Source of the DNA: Paracidovorax citrulli
GTDB lineage: Bacteria > Pseudomonadota > Gammaproteobacteria > Burkholderiales > Burkholderiaceae_C
NCBI RefSeq assembly: GCF_900100305.1
Contig: NZ_FNEY01000004.1
Coordinates: 124,001-188,000 of the forward strand
DNA length: 64,000 nucleotides
Direction: 5' to 3'
Part shown: in pieces, positions 35,661 to 45,734 of the stretch
Layout of the letters: each line of letters opens with the position of its first letter
How positions within the stretch are numbered: position 1 is the stretch's first letter
Made by a program: the position numbers and the translations under genes
The notes under the pieces: model-generated
The model's database searches: none
The model's input: the letters and a program-made list of their open reading frames with translations, nothing else
Told to the model about the DNA's origin: nothing

Positions 35661-36416
35661 TCACGTGCCGCCGCTTCCGCACACCGGGCAGGACGGATCG
35701 CGGTGGGCGCGCATGGTGGTCCACTCCATGGACAGTCCATCCAGCATGAGCAGCCGGCCTGCCAGCGGCTTGCCTGCGCCGCAGAGCAGCTTGAGGGCCT
35801 CCGCGGCCTGCATGGCGCCGACGATGCCGACCATGGGTGCGAAGACCCCCATCGTGGAGCAGAGTACTTCCTCGAAGGCGGCGTCCGGAGGGAACAGGCA
35901 GGCATAGCAGGGCGCATCGGATGCGCGCGGGTCGATCACCGTGATCTGGCCATCGAAGCGGATCGCCGCGCCGGCTACCAGCGGTACGCGGTGCCGCACG
36001 CACGCGGCATTGACGGCCTGCCGAGTCGCATAGTTGTCGCTGCAGTCGAGGACCACGTCCGCGAGCGGCACATGGGCATCGAGCCATGCCGCGTCGGCGC
36101 GCAGCGGCAGCCCGTCCACCTGCACCCCGGGGTTGATGGCTCGCACGGCGTGCGCGGCCGACGCCACCTTGGGCTGGCCGACACGCTCCGTGGTGTGTGC
36201 GATCTGCCTCTGCAGATTGGTCAGGTCCACGGTGTCGGCATCGACCAGGGTCAGGCGGCCCACGCCCGCCGAGGCCAGGAAGAGCGCCGCGGGCGATCCC
36301 AGGCCGCCGGCCCCGATGACCAGCGCATGCGCCGCGAGCAGGCGCTCCTGCCCTTCGATGCCGATCTCGTCGAGCAGGATATGGCGGGAGTAGCGCAGGA
36401 GCTGGTCGTCGTTCAT
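35661..36416 (-). CDS. ThiF/MoeB/HesA-family adenylyltransferase
   Basis: A 251-residue E1-like enzyme that adenylates the C-terminal Gly of a small sulfur-carrier protein (ThiS or MoaD). It starts MNDDQLLRYSRHILLDEIG, has the nucleotide loop VIGAGGLGSPAALFLASAG, the DADTVDLTNLQRQ motif, and zinc cysteines CYAC and CPVCGSGG. No rhodanese domain is attached, as in short MoeB/ThiF forms. No carrier gene is adjacent, so the choice between thiamine and molybdopterin routes cannot be made here. Confidence 0.92.
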   Translation of the reverse strand: MNDDQLLRYSRHILLDEIGIEGQERLLAAHALVIGAGGLGSPAALFLASAGVGRLTLVDADTVDLTNLQRQIAHTTERVGQPKVASAAHAVRAINPGVQVDGLPLRADAAWLDAHVPLADVVLDCSDNYATRQAVNAACVRHRVPLVAGAAIRFDGQITVIDPRASDAPCYACLFPPDAAFEEVLCSTMGVFAPMVGIVGAMQAAEALKLLCGAGKPLAGRLLMLDGLSMEWTTMRAHRDPSCPVCGSGGT

Positions 36417-36499
36417 GGAGCGTGGTGCTGGCGGTAGCGTTGGCGAAGGGGCAGGGGCGAAGCCGTTGTGGGGTTGCCTGGCGCGCAAAGGCGCAAAGC

Positions 36500-36533
36500 A
36501 AAAAGGCCGGACCCCCTGGAGCCCGGCCCTTTT
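36500..36533 (-). terminator. Terminator downstream of the S41 peptidase gene
   Basis: GGCCGG (36505-36510) pairs with CCGGCC (36523-36528), flanked by five A on one side and TTTT on the other, so on the minus strand the stem is followed by five T. It starts about 20 bp past the stop of the S41 peptidase gene and, given the symmetric tracts, could act in both directions. Confidence 0.75.
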
Positions 36534-36554
36534 CGGAAGGATGCTGCCTGCCGG

Positions 36555-37994
36555 TCAGTTGTCCTTCTTCTCTTCCTTGCGCTCCGTCTGCGTCTTGCTG
36601 ACGACGACGGTCAGTCCCTTGAGCTGGTTGAGGGCCTGGGTGAGCTGGAAGTCCTTGTCGGTTCCGAACTCCGGCATCTTGTTGCGCTCGGCGGCGGGCT
36701 TCTTCGCCTCTTCCTCCAGGCGCTTGCGGGCTTCTTCGCGGGCCTTTTCGCGGGCGGCGTCCTTCTGCTCCTCGCCCTGTCCGCTGGTCAGGTGCTTTTC
36801 GAGGTCCGCCTCGCGCATGCGCAGCGCGGCGAAGGGATCACCGTCGGGGCTGTCGTCCACCATGACGTCGGGCACGATGCCCTTGGCCTGGATGGATTTG
36901 CCGCTGGGCGTGTAGTAGCGCGCCGTGGTGAGCTTGATGCCGGTGTCCGGACCCAGCGGGCGGACGGTCTGCACCGATCCCTTGCCGAAGGTCTGGCTGC
37001 CCATGATGGTGGCGCGCTTGTGGTCCTGCAGGGCTCCGGCCACGATCTCGCTGGCCGAGGCGGAGCCTTCGTTCACGAGCACCACCAGCGGAACGTTCTT
37101 GAGCGCCGCGGGCAGCCGCTTGAGCGGGTCGCCGGCGCCGCGGCGCTGGTAGAACTCGGGGGAGGCCTTGTAGACCGCCTTGCTTTCCGCGAGCTGGCCG
37201 TTGGTGGAGACGACGGTCACGTTCTCCGGCAGGAAGGCCGTGGAGATGGCCACGGCCGCGTCGAGCAGGCCGCCGGGGTCGTTGCGCAGGTCCAGCACCA
37301 TGCCCTTGAGGTTCGGATCCTGGCGGTAGATTTCCTCGACCTTGCGCACGAAATCGTCCACCGTGCGTTCCTGGAACTGCGACAGCCGGATCCAGGCATA
37401 GCCGGGCTCGACCACCTTGCCCTTCACGGACTGGGTCTTGATTTCCTCGCGCGTGACGGTGACCGGGAAGGTGCGGCTCTCGTCCTTGCGGAAGATGGTG
37501 AGCGTGACCTGGGTGTTGGGCTCGCCGCGCATCTTCTTCACGGCTTCGTTGAGGGCGAGCCCCTTCACGGCCGTGTCGTCGATCTTGGTGATGAGGTCGT
37601 TGGTCTTCAGGCCCGCACGGAAAGCCGGAGAGCCTTCGATGGGCGAGACGATCTTGATCAGGCCGTCTTCCTGGGTGATCTCGATGCCCACGCCGACGAA
37701 GCGGCCGGTGGTGCCCTCTCGGAATTCCTTGAAGGACTTCTTGTCGAAGTACTGGGAATGAGGATCGAGGCTGGACACCATGCCGGAGATGGCGTCGGTG
37801 ATGAGCTTCTTGTCGTCCACGGGCTCGACGTAGTCGGTCTTGACGAGGCCGAAGACCGCGGAGAGCTGCTGGATTTCCTCGAGGGGAAGCGGAGCCATGG
37901 CTCCGCGGGCGACGGTCTGCAGGGAGACCGTGGTCAGAGCGCCGGCAACGACGCCGACCGACACCCATCCTGCGATTTTGAGTTTGTGGCCCAT
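36555..37994 (-). CDS. S41 family C-terminal processing peptidase (Prc/CtpA type)
   Basis: A 479-residue periplasmic serine protease. It has an N-terminal signal/anchor (IAGWVSVGVVAGALTTVSL), a PDZ domain (FVGVGIEITQEDGLIKIVSPIEGSPAFRAGL), and the S41 catalytic core with Ser in VNEGSASASEIVAGAL and Lys in SQTFGKGSVQ. A C-terminal Lys/Glu-rich helix (EQKDAAREKAREEARKRLEEE) is an addition of about 90 residues. CtpA-type enzymes trim the C-termini of envelope proteins, including murein hydrolases. gpmA lies upstream on the same strand. Confidence 0.94.
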   Translation of the reverse strand: MGHKLKIAGWVSVGVVAGALTTVSLQTVARGAMAPLPLEEIQQLSAVFGLVKTDYVEPVDDKKLITDAISGMVSSLDPHSQYFDKKSFKEFREGTTGRFVGVGIEITQEDGLIKIVSPIEGSPAFRAGLKTNDLITKIDDTAVKGLALNEAVKKMRGEPNTQVTLTIFRKDESRTFPVTVTREEIKTQSVKGKVVEPGYAWIRLSQFQERTVDDFVRKVEEIYRQDPNLKGMVLDLRNDPGGLLDAAVAISTAFLPENVTVVSTNGQLAESKAVYKASPEFYQRRGAGDPLKRLPAALKNVPLVVLVNEGSASASEIVAGALQDHKRATIMGSQTFGKGSVQTVRPLGPDTGIKLTTARYYTPSGKSIQAKGIVPDVMVDDSPDGDPFAALRMREADLEKHLTSGQGEEQKDAAREKAREEARKRLEEEAKKPAAERNKMPEFGTDKDFQLTQALNQLKGLTVVVSKTQTERKEEKKDN

Positions 37995-38159
37995 TCGAAA
38001 AACACCTTTGCCGGTTCTAGGTCCAATATACACCCCTTGGAAAGGGCAGGCGCGGCGCAGTTCCGCGCCCGCGGGGCTTTTTGGCGCATCGTGGCGCACC
38101 CCGCGGGGTTTCCCGGGACGGAAGGCCGCCCCGGCACGGCCGCCGACAGGCGGCCTCGG

Positions 38160-38903
38160 TCAGGCCTTGCCCTGGGACGCCACTGCGGCGGCAGCCTTGG
38201 CCGCGGCCTCGGCGTCGCCGAGGTAGTAGTGGCGCAGCGGCTTCAGGTCATCGTCGAGCTCATAGACCAGGGGGATGCCGTTGGGAATGTTCAGCCCGAC
38301 GATGTCGTCGTCCGAGATGCCGTCCAGGTACTTGACCAGCGCCCGGATCGAGTTGCCGTGGGCGGCCACCATCACGCGCTGGCCCGACCGCATCGCGGGC
38401 GCGATGCGCTCGTTCCAGAAGGGCAGCACCCGGGCCACCGTGTCCTTCAGGCACTCTGTGAGGGGGATCTGCTCGGGGTCGAGGCCGGCATAGCGGATGT
38501 CGCCGCGCTCGCTGCGCGGATCGCCGGCTTCCAGGGCCGGCGGGGGCGTGTCGTAGCTGCGGCGCCAGACGAGTACCTGCGCATCGCCGTACTGTTTGGC
38601 CATGTCGGCCTTGTTGAGCCCCTGCAGGGCGCCGTAGTGGCGCTCGTTGAGGCGCCAGCTGTGCTCCACGGGCAGCCAGGTGCGGTCCATCTCGTCCAGG
38701 ACGTGCCACAGAGTGCGCGTGGCGCGCTTGAGCACGCTGGTGAAGGCCAGGTCGAACTCGTAACCTTCGGCCTTCAGGAGACGGCCGGCGGTCTTGGCCT
38801 GTTCGATGCCGGTGGGCGTCAGGTCCACGTCGGTCCAGCCGGTGAAGCGGTTTTCGAGGTTCCAGGTGGATTCGCCGTGGCGGATCAGGACGAGTTTGTG
38901 CAT
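38160..38903 (-). CDS. gpmA: 2,3-bisphosphoglycerate-dependent phosphoglycerate mutase
   Basis: A 247-residue glycolytic enzyme interconverting 3- and 2-phosphoglycerate through a phosphohistidine. The catalytic motif [24 protein letters not shown] carries His9, and the second His is in [19 protein letters not shown]. Length and sequence are typical of proteobacterial GpmA. It is divergent from the rhodanese gene with about 80 bp between starts and runs towards the S41 peptidase gene. Confidence 0.97.
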   Translation of the reverse strand: MHKLVLIRHGESTWNLENRFTGWTDVDLTPTGIEQAKTAGRLLKAEGYEFDLAFTSVLKRATRTLWHVLDEMDRTWLPVEHSWRLNERHYGALQGLNKADMAKQYGDAQVLVWRRSYDTPPPALEAGDPRSERGDIRYAGLDPEQIPLTECLKDTVARVLPFWNERIAPAMRSGQRVMVAAHGNSIRALVKYLDGISDDDIVGLNIPNGIPLVYELDDDLKPLRHYYLGDAEAAAKAAAAVASQGKA

Positions 38904-38984
38904 GGTGGCGTGAGAAGCAGTGGATGCGGTCGGGTAAAACTCCGCATTCTAAAATTGCGCGGTTTGCTTTCCCCAAGGACTTCC

Positions 38985-39392
38985 GTGAATTTCATCATCG
39001 ACAACTGGTATCTCGTCCTCGTCGCGCTGGTTTCGGGCACGATGCTGCTCCTGCCGGTCTTCCGCGAAGCCGCGGGCGGCTCGCTCACCGCGGCGCGCGC
39101 GGTGCAACTCATCAATCGCGAGAAGGCCGTGGTGGTCGATGTCTCCGAGCCCGACGAGTTCGCGGCCGGCCATGTCGGCGGCGCCAAGAGCGTGCCGCTG
39201 GGCCTGCTGGAGGAACGCCTGCCCCAGGTGGTCAGGAACAAGTCGGTGCCGCTCGTGCTGGTATGCGCCAAGGGCGCCCGGGCGCAGCGCGCGGTGGTGG
39301 TGGCCAGGAAGCTCGGCTATGAGAAGGCCGAGGCGCTCGCGGGCGGGCTGAAGGCCTGGCGCGAGGCCGGCATGCCGGTTGAAAAGGCCTGA
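38985..39392 (+). CDS. Membrane-anchored rhodanese-like sulfurtransferase
   Basis: A 135-residue protein starting at GTG 38985 behind AAGGA. One N-terminal transmembrane helix (NWYLVLVALVSGTMLLLPVF) is followed by a rhodanese domain with the active-site Cys in LVCAKGARAQRA. It probably carries persulfide sulfur at the cytoplasmic face of the membrane. The gene order rhodanese-grxC-secB-gpsA is a conserved proteobacterial string. A TAAAAT (38949-38954) upstream could be its -10. Confidence 0.9.
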   Translation: MNFIIDNWYLVLVALVSGTMLLLPVFREAAGGSLTAARAVQLINREKAVVVDVSEPDEFAAGHVGGAKSVPLGLLEERLPQVVRNKSVPLVLVCAKGARAQRAVVVARKLGYEKAEALAGGLKAWREAGMPVEKA

Positions 39393-39447
39393 AGCGGCAC
39401 CACGTGCTCTTTCGTACCCTCACGCAATCTTCCAGGAAGGCCGCCCC

Positions 39448-39705
39448 ATGCAACCCGTCAAGATGTACACCACCGCCGTCTGCCCCTACTGCATCCGGGC
39501 CAAGCAGATCCTCAAGGCCAAGGGCGTGGAGCAGATCGAGGAGATCCGCGTCGATCTCGATCCCGAGGCCCGTTCCCACATGATGGAGGTCACCGGGCGG
39601 CGTACGGTGCCGCAGATCTTCATCGGCGACACCCACGTGGGCGGCCACGACGACCTGGTCGCGCTGGACGGCCGCGGTGGCCTGATGCCCCTGCTCGGCG
39701 CCTGA
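39448..39705 (+). CDS. grxC: Glutaredoxin 3
   Basis: An 85-residue dithiol glutaredoxin. Active site CPYC in MYTTAVCPYCIRAKQIL, cis-Pro in RTVPQIFIGDTHVGG and the C-terminal GG are all intact. It reduces disulfides and glutathione-protein mixed disulfides using glutathione. It lies 55 bp after the rhodanese gene and 126 bp before secB; the arrangement matches the usual grxC-secB pairing. Confidence 0.96.
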   Translation: MQPVKMYTTAVCPYCIRAKQILKAKGVEQIEEIRVDLDPEARSHMMEVTGRRTVPQIFIGDTHVGGHDDLVALDGRGGLMPLLGA

Positions 39706-39831
39706 AAGGCGCGCTGGCCGGGCGCTGCATAATGCGGCCCCGGGTGCTGCCCGCTGCGGGAACGCGATGTCCCCGGCGGGCTTTGTCTTACCTGCCCCTT
39801 TCCCCCGTTTCCGAATCGAAAGAACGACCTC

Positions 39832-40290
39832 ATGTCCGAAGAAAATCCCGTGTTCCAGATCCAGCGCGTGTATCTGAAGGATCTGTCCCTGGAGCAGCCG
39901 AACTCGCCCCAGATCCTGCTGGAGCAGGAGCAGCCCAACGTGGACATCCAGCTGGGCGTCGAGGCCGCGCCGGTCGCCGACGGTATTTTCGAAGTGGCCG
40001 TGACGGCCACGGTGCAGACCAAGATCAAGGACAAGACGGTGTTCCTGGTCGAGGCCAAGCAGGCCGGCATCTTCGAGATCCGCAACATTCCGGAAGACCA
40101 GATGGGCCCGATCATGGGCATCGCCTGCCCGCAGATCGTCTATCCCTACCTGCGCGGCAACATCGCCGACGTGATCACGCGCGCCGGCTTCCCGCCCGTG
40201 CACCTGGCGGAGATCAACTTCCAGGCCATGTACGAGCAGCAGCAGTCGCAGCTGGCCTCGGCCGCGCCGACGCCGGGCGTCACGCAGTAA
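39832..40290 (+). CDS. secB: Protein-export chaperone SecB
   Basis: A 152-residue tetrameric chaperone that keeps preproteins unfolded and hands them to SecA. Family features: [20 protein letters not shown] near the N-terminus, the [13 protein letters not shown] stretch, and [32 protein letters not shown]. Length is typical. A CATAAT at 39727-39732 could be a -10 giving an approximately 90-nt leader. gpsA follows after 88 bp. Confidence 0.97.
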
Positions 40291-40378
40291 TTCTTCCCAC
40301 CGGGCGCCGCCGCGCGGCGGCGCATCGCAGCCGGGGACTGCGAGCGGTTCCCCTGCCGAAACCGCAACGACATCCCCC

Positions 40379-41407
40379 ATGAAGATCATCGTGTTCGGTG
40401 CCGGCGCCTGGGGCACGGCCATGGCCCTCAGCGCGGCCGCGCACCCGGCCGGACATGCCGTGACCCTCTGGGCGCGCGACGGGCGCCAGGCCGACGCCAT
40501 GCAGGCGGCCCGCCAGAACGCCCGCTATCTTCCAGGCATCGCCTTTCCTGCCGCCCTGGCCCTCGCGAGCGGTGCGCCTTCCGGGGCGCTCGCGTCCTGC
40601 CGGGCCGATCTGGCCATCGTCGCGACCCCCATGTCCGGCCTGCGCGGCATGCTGGAGGAACTGCGCGATGCGACCATTCCCGTGGCCTGGCTCTGCAAGG
40701 GGTTCGAAGCCGTTCCCGCAGGCGGCGAGACCGCTGCCCAGGGCCTGATGGCGCACGAGATCTGCAGCCAGGTGGCCCCGCGGTTGCGCGCGGGCGCGCT
40801 CAGCGGCCCGAGCTTCGCGCTGGAGGCGGCGCAGGGGCGGCCCACCGCGCTGGTGGCCGCCAGCCGCGATGCGCACGTGCGTGAACTGCTCGTGGAAGCG
40901 TTCCATGGGCCCACGCTGCGCGTTTACGCCAACGAGGACATCGTGGGCGTGGAAGTGGGGGGCGCCGTGAAGAATGTGCTGGCCATCGCCACCGGGCTGT
41001 GCGACGGTCTGGACCTGGGCACGAACGCGCGTGCCGCGCTCATTACCCGGGGTTTGGCCGAGATGAGCCGGCTCGGGCTCGCGCTCGGCGCGCGGGCGGA
41101 GACGTTCATGGGGCTTTCGGGGCTGGGCGACCTGGTGCTGACGGCCACCGGAGACCTGTCGCGCAACCGCCGCGTGGGCCTGGCGCTCGCGCGCGGGCTC
41201 ACACTGGATCAGGCGGTGGAATCGCTCGGCCATGTGGCCGAAGGGGTGTACAGCGCACGGACGGTGGTGCGGCGTGCGGGCCAGCTCGGCGTGGACATGC
41301 CGATCGCACGAGAGGTGGTGGCACTGCTGGATGGCCGGTCAACCGCTTCCGAGGCGGTGGCGCGGCTGATGGGGCGCAGTCCCGCGGCCGAGTTGCGCTC
41401 CTGCTGA
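40379..41407 (+). CDS. gpsA: Glycerol-3-phosphate dehydrogenase [NAD(P)+]
   Basis: A 342-residue cytosolic enzyme that reduces dihydroxyacetone phosphate to sn-glycerol 3-phosphate for phospholipid synthesis. The cofactor loop [11 protein letters not shown] opens the protein, and the catalytic region [20 protein letters not shown] with the conserved Lys is present, as is [20 protein letters not shown]. It closes the rhodanese-grxC-secB-gpsA group. Its C-terminus is of normal length. Confidence 0.97.
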   Translation: MKIIVFGAGAWGTAMALSAAAHPAGHAVTLWARDGRQADAMQAARQNARYLPGIAFPAALALASGAPSGALASCRADLAIVATPMSGLRGMLEELRDATIPVAWLCKGFEAVPAGGETAAQGLMAHEICSQVAPRLRAGALSGPSFALEAAQGRPTALVAASRDAHVRELLVEAFHGPTLRVYANEDIVGVEVGGAVKNVLAIATGLCDGLDLGTNARAALITRGLAEMSRLGLALGARAETFMGLSGLGDLVLTATGDLSRNRRVGLALARGLTLDQAVESLGHVAEGVYSARTVVRRAGQLGVDMPIAREVVALLDGRSTASEAVARLMGRSPAAELRSC

Positions 41408-41474
41408 ACGCTGCCCGTCCGCGATGCGCCGGCGTGGGTGCCGGAATGCCGGCAGCCCGCGCCATGGATGCGCA

Positions 41475-41549
41475 TCACACGACGCCGAAGAGCATCAGCA
41501 GCAGGACGAGGGACAGCGGGACGCCGAGGAGCCACAGGATGATGGGCAT
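41475..41549 (-). CDS. 24-residue hydrophobic membrane peptide
   Basis: A 25-codon frame on the minus strand starts with ATG at 41547-41549, has an ideal AGGAGAAAG ribosome site about 5 nt upstream, and ends TGA at 41475-41477. The product begins MPIILWLLGVPLS and is almost wholly hydrophobic, a single transmembrane helix with no charged residue. It lies in the gap between gpsA and panC and is convergent with gpsA. Small peptides of this style are common but seldom annotated; function unknown. The ribosome site is the main support. Confidence 0.65.
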   Translation of the reverse strand: MPIILWLLGVPLSLVLLLMLFGVV

Positions 41550-41683
41550 GGTCTTTCTCCTGAAAGGTGGGTTGAAGATGCCTCTACCTTAAGACCCGCA
41601 TGCCCTGTGGATTGTGCGCACGGGGCACCTGCCGGCGTAGGTGCGCACCTTCCCGCCGCGCGGGATATCTCGTGTCGAGCTGC

Positions 41684-42532
41684 TCAGAATTCGAAGTTGT
41701 CGATGAGCCGTGTCGAGCCCAGCCGGGCCGCGCCCAGGGCCACCAGCGTGCCCGGCCGCGGTGCGGTATCGGGGCGCTGCAGGTCGGCCCTGCGACGCAC
41801 CACGAGATAGTCGGGCTGCCAGCCCTGGCCGCGCAGCGCGTCGCTCGCCGCGGCCTCCAGCCCGGGCCAGTCGGCGACGGGGCGCGAGAGTGCGGCATCC
41901 GACAGGGTCCGCAGGGCGCGCGCCAGCTCCACCGCCTTGGTGCGTTCGGCCGGCCCCAGGTAGCCGTTGCGCGAGCTGAGGGCGAGCCCGTCCGGGGCGC
42001 GGCAGGTATCCCCCGCCACGATGTCCACCGGCAGGGCGAACTGCTCCACCATGCGGCGGATCACCATCAGCTGCTGGTAGTCCTTCTTGCCGAACAGGGC
42101 CGTTCCGCCGCCGGTCGTGCCGAAAACGGCGGAGAACAGTTTCATGACCACGGTGCAGACACCCGTGAAGAAGCCGGGGCGGAAATGCCCTTCGAGCAGG
42201 TCGGCCAGCAGCGGATCGGGCTGGACCTTGAAGGTCTGTGCCTGCGGGTAGAGGTCCGCCTCGCGCGGGGCGAAGAGGATGTCGCAGCCCGCGGCCTCCA
42301 GTTGCGCGCGGTCGGCTTCCCAGGTGCGGGGATAGCTGTCGAAATCCTCGTGGGGCAGGAACTGCAGGCGGTTGACGAAGATGCTGGCGACGGTGACGTC
42401 GCCGAGCGTGCGGGCCTGCCGCACCAGGGACAGGTGTCCTTCGTGCAGGTTGCCCATGGTGGGGACGAAGGCCGGGCGGCCCCGGCTGGCGAGCGCGGAG
42501 CGCAGATCGGCGATGGAGTGTGCGATGAGCAT
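41684..42532 (-). CDS. panC: Pantothenate synthetase
   Basis: A 282-residue ATP-dependent ligase joining pantoate and beta-alanine. The ATP-binding motifs PTMGNLHEGHLSLV and DVTVASIFVNRLQF are present, as are FGKKDYQQLMVIRRMV and DGLALSSRNGYL. It lies 57 bp downstream of panB on the same strand, so the two sequential steps of pantothenate synthesis are encoded together. With coaD at 29 kb, the window holds three coenzyme A pathway genes. Confidence 0.97.
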   Translation of the reverse strand: MLIAHSIADLRSALASRGRPAFVPTMGNLHEGHLSLVRQARTLGDVTVASIFVNRLQFLPHEDFDSYPRTWEADRAQLEAAGCDILFAPREADLYPQAQTFKVQPDPLLADLLEGHFRPGFFTGVCTVVMKLFSAVFGTTGGGTALFGKKDYQQLMVIRRMVEQFALPVDIVAGDTCRAPDGLALSSRNGYLGPAERTKAVELARALRTLSDAALSRPVADWPGLEAAASDALRGQGWQPDYLVVRRRADLQRPDTAPRPGTLVALGAARLGSTRLIDNFEF

Positions 42533-42589
42533 GAAGGAACGGCTGGAAAGGCGGCAGGGCGGCCGGAAGCGGCGGGAGGGCAGGAGGCG

Positions 42590-43480
42590 CTACCAGGCGT
42601 GCAGCGCGTCGTCGGGGAAGCGCCCAGCCTTGACGGCCTGCACGTAGGCTTCGATCGCGCCGCGCACGCTGCCGGCCTGGGCCATGAAATCGTGCGCGAA
42701 CTTCGGGTTCTTGCCGAGGTTCACGCCCAGCATGTCGTGCAGAACCAGCACCTGGCCGGCCGTGCCGCTGCCGGCGCCGATGCCGATGGTGTGACAGCGC
42801 GGCAGGGCGTCGGTCACCTCGCGCGCCAGGGTGGCGGGCACCATCTCGAGCACCAGCATGGCGGCGCCCGCGTCCTGCAGTTCGTTGGCCTGGCTGCGCA
42901 GCGCGCGCGCGGCCTCGTCGCTGCGGCCCTGGACGCGGTAGCCGCCCAGGGCGTGCACCGTCTGAGGGGTCAGGCCCAGGTGCGCGCAGACCGGCACGCC
43001 GCGCTCGACCAGGAACCGGACGGTGGGCGCCGTCCAGCCGCCGCCTTCGAGCTTGACCATGTGCGCGCCGGCCTGCATCAGCGTGCAGGCGCTGCGCATG
43101 GCCTGTTCGGGACCTTCCGCGTAGCTGCCGTAGGGCAGGTCGGCGATCAGCCAGGCCGTGCCCTGCACCCGGTGCAGGCCCCGCGCCACGCTGGCCGTGT
43201 GGTAGGCCATGGTGTCCAGCGACACGCCGACGGTGCTGGGCAGGCCCTGGCAGACCATGCCCAGCGAATCGCCCACGAGCAGGCATTCCACGCCTGCCGC
43301 ATCGGCCACCGCGGCGAAGGTGGCGTCATAGGCCGTCAGCATGGTGATCTTCTCGCCGGCCTCGCGCATCTGCGCCAGGCGCGGCAGGCTCACGGGGCGG
43401 CGCTGCGGCAGCGGGGAGGCAGGAGGCAGGGTGCCGTAGGGCGTGGCGGCGTTGGCGGGGGTCGGCGTTGGCGCGGTCAT
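42590..43480 (-). CDS. panB: 3-methyl-2-oxobutanoate hydroxymethyltransferase
   Basis: A 296-residue TIM-barrel enzyme that makes ketopantoate from alpha-ketoisovalerate and methylene-tetrahydrofolate. Markers: [13 protein letters not shown], the metal-binding [23 protein letters not shown], and [20 protein letters not shown]. About 35 residues rich in Pro/Thr/Ala precede the barrel. The start at 43480 has GAGGAT 4 nt upstream; the open frame continues further but has no other good site. First gene of panBC and divergent from nadC. Confidence 0.96.
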   Translation of the reverse strand: MTAPTPTPANAATPYGTLPPASPLPQRRPVSLPRLAQMREAGEKITMLTAYDATFAAVADAAGVECLLVGDSLGMVCQGLPSTVGVSLDTMAYHTASVARGLHRVQGTAWLIADLPYGSYAEGPEQAMRSACTLMQAGAHMVKLEGGGWTAPTVRFLVERGVPVCAHLGLTPQTVHALGGYRVQGRSDEAARALRSQANELQDAGAAMLVLEMVPATLAREVTDALPRCHTIGIGAGSGTAGQVLVLHDMLGVNLGKNPKFAHDFMAQAGSVRGAIEAYVQAVKAGRFPDDALHAW

Positions 43481-43609
43481 ATCAATCCTCGGGAAACGCG
43501 AATGAGCCGCGAGTCTAAGCCGGCGTCGGGGCCGGCCCGCCGGAGTGTTCTCCCGGAGGCAGGGGGGCACCCGCGTCGGCGGTGCGCGTTGCCGGTATGC
43601 TCGCGTCCC

Positions 43610-44503
43610 ATGACGAATTTGTTTCAGCCAGCCGCCGTCCCGGCCGGCGATGCGCAATGGCAGGCCACGGTGCAGGCCGACGTGGCCCGTGCCCTGGAAG
43701 AGGACGTGGGAGCGGGCGACCTGACCGCCGCCCTGATCGATCCGGCGCGGCGCGCGCGCGCGCGCGTGCTGGCCCGTGAAGAGGCCGTGATTTGCGGCGC
43801 CCCCTGGGCCGAGGCCGCGCTGCGTGCGCTGGATCCGGACGTGCGGCTCACCTGGCGGGTGGCCGAAGGCCAGCGCTGCACGGCCGACCAGGTGGTGCTG
43901 GAGATCGAAGGCCAGGCGCGGGCGCTGCTGAGTGCAGAGCGCACGGCGCTCAATTTCCTGCAGATGCTGTCGGCCGTGGCCACCAAGACCCGGCGCTACG
44001 TCGATGCCGTGGCGGGTACCCGCGCGCAGATCGTGGACACGCGCAAGACCCTGCCCGGACTGCGCCTGGCGCAGAAGTACGCCGTGCGCATGGGTGGGGG
44101 AACCAACCACCGCATCGGGCTGCACGACGCGGTGCTCATCAAGGAAAACCACATCGCCGCCGCGGGAGGCGTCACGGCCGTGCTGCATGCGGCGCGTGCC
44201 GCGGCCGCGCAGGCGAAGTTCATCGAGATCGAATGCGAGACGCTGGAGCAACTGGACGAGGCGCTGTCGGCCGGCGCCCGCATGGTGCTGCTGGACAACA
44301 TGCCGCTGCCGATGCTGCACGACGCCGTGCACCTGAATGCCGCGCATCCCGCGGGGCCGGCCATCCTGGAAATTTCCGGGGGCGTGACGCTGGAGGGCCT
44401 GCGCGCGCTGGCCGAGACGGGCGTGGACCGTATCTCCATCGGCACGCTGACCAAGGACGTGAAGGCCACCGATTTTTCGATGCGCATGCAGGATCCGGCC
44501 TGA
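43610..44503 (+). CDS. nadC: Nicotinate-nucleotide pyrophosphorylase (carboxylating)
   Basis: A 297-residue quinolinate phosphoribosyltransferase, the third step of de novo NAD synthesis. Markers: [88 protein letters not shown]. It is followed by nadA after 103 bp, and nadB lies 8 kb away on the other strand, so all three genes of the aspartate-to-NAMN route are in the window. Confidence 0.97.
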   Translation: MTNLFQPAAVPAGDAQWQATVQADVARALEEDVGAGDLTAALIDPARRARARVLAREEAVICGAPWAEAALRALDPDVRLTWRVAEGQRCTADQVVLEIEGQARALLSAERTALNFLQMLSAVATKTRRYVDAVAGTRAQIVDTRKTLPGLRLAQKYAVRMGGGTNHRIGLHDAVLIKENHIAAAGGVTAVLHAARAAAAQAKFIEIECETLEQLDEALSAGARMVLLDNMPLPMLHDAVHLNAAHPAGPAILEISGGVTLEGLRALAETGVDRISIGTLTKDVKATDFSMRMQDPA

Positions 44504-44606
44504 GCCACCCGCTGGCCGCCGCGCCGCCCCGCTCGCCGCCGGTTCGCCGCGCGTTTTCCGAAACCCCAACGAGGCCCCGCAGAACCGGCCCGATAGCCAC
44601 CCCGCC

Positions 44607-45734
44607 ATGACCACCGATACTCTCGCCCTCAAGCCCGTGGAATACGAACAGCCCGCCAGCGAGGGCGGGGGGGCATGTTCCACCCGCCACGCCTGGGCTC
44701 GCGTGCCCGCGGAGCCCCTGCCGGCCGAACGCGCCGCGCTCAAGGAGCGCATCCGCGCGCTGCTGCGCGAGAAGAACGCGGTGATGGTGTCGCATTACTA
44801 CGTGCATCCCGACCTGCAGGACCTGGCGGAGGAAACCGGCGGCATCGTCAGCGATTCGCTGGAGATGGCCCGCTTCGGGCGCGACCACGCCGCGCAGACG
44901 CTGGTCGTCTCGGGGGTGCGCTTCATGGGCGAGACGGCGAAGATACTGTCGCCCGAGAAGACGGTGCTCATGCCCGACCTGGACGCCACCTGCTCGCTGG
45001 ACCTGGGGTGCCCCGTGGACGCATTCAGCGCCTTCTGCGACGCGCATCCGGACCGCACCGTGGTCGTCTATGCCAACACCAGCGCCGCGGTGAAGGCGCG
45101 GGCGGACTGGCTGGTCACTTCCAGCTGCGCGCTGGAGATCGTGGGCGCGCTGCATGCCGCCGGCCACAAGATCCTGTGGGCGCCCGACCGGCACCTGGGG
45201 GCCTACATCCAGCGGGAGACCGGGGCGGACATGCTGTTCTGGAACGGCGCGTGCATCGTGCACGACGAGTTCAAGGCGGCGGAGCTGGAGGCGCTCAAGC
45301 GGGAGCATCCGCAGGCCCGGGTGCTGGTGCATCCGGAGAGCCCGGCCGAGGTGGTGGCCCTGGCGGATGCGGTGGGCTCCACGAGCGCGATCCTCAAGGC
45401 GGCGCGCGAGATGGACGCGCGCGAGTTCATCGTGGCGACGGACAACGGGATGATGCACAAGCTGCGTGCGCTCAATCCGGACAAGGTGTTCCACGAGGCG
45501 CCCACGGCCGGCAACAGCGCCACCTGCAAGAGCTGCGCGCACTGCCCCTGGATGGCCATGAACGGCCTGGCCGACGTGGCTCGCGTGCTGGAGACCGGCG
45601 CGAATGCCGTCCATGTCGATCCTGCCCTGATTCCGCGTGCGCGCCAGCCCATCGACCGCATGCTCGCGTTCACCGCGGCGCTCAAGGGGGGGCAGCCCGC
45701 GGGCGCCCTGGTGCCGCGCATCGGCGCGGCATGA
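44607..45734 (+). CDS. nadA: Quinolinate synthase
   Basis: A 375-residue [4Fe-4S] enzyme condensing iminoaspartate with dihydroxyacetone phosphate. The three-fold repeat core is clear: [63 protein letters not shown], and the cluster cysteines lie in CSLDLGCP and [12 protein letters not shown]. The N-terminal 50 residues are variable. Its stop overlaps the start of the pabB-pabC gene (ATGA), suggesting translational coupling. Confidence 0.97.
   Translation: MTTDTLALKPVEYEQPASEGGGACSTRHAWARVPAEPLPAERAALKERIRALLREKNAVMVSHYYVHPDLQDLAEETGGIVSDSLEMARFGRDHAAQTLVVSGVRFMGETAKILSPEKTVLMPDLDATCSLDLGCPVDAFSAFCDAHPDRTVVVYANTSAAVKARADWLVTSSCALEIVGALHAAGHKILWAPDRHLGAYIQRETGADMLFWNGACIVHDEFKAAELEALKREHPQARVLVHPESPAEVVALADAVGSTSAILKAAREMDAREFIVATDNGMMHKLRALNPDKVFHEAPTAGNSATCKSCAHCPWMAMNGLADVARVLETGANAVHVDPALIPRARQPIDRMLAFTAALKGGQPAGALVPRIGAA

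Noticed and set aside
36468-39392. A 974-codon open frame on the plus strand
   Set aside because: It is antisense to the S41 peptidase gene and gpmA and arises from high GC at codon position 3. Only its last 135 codons, from GTG 38985, are a real gene (the rhodanese).
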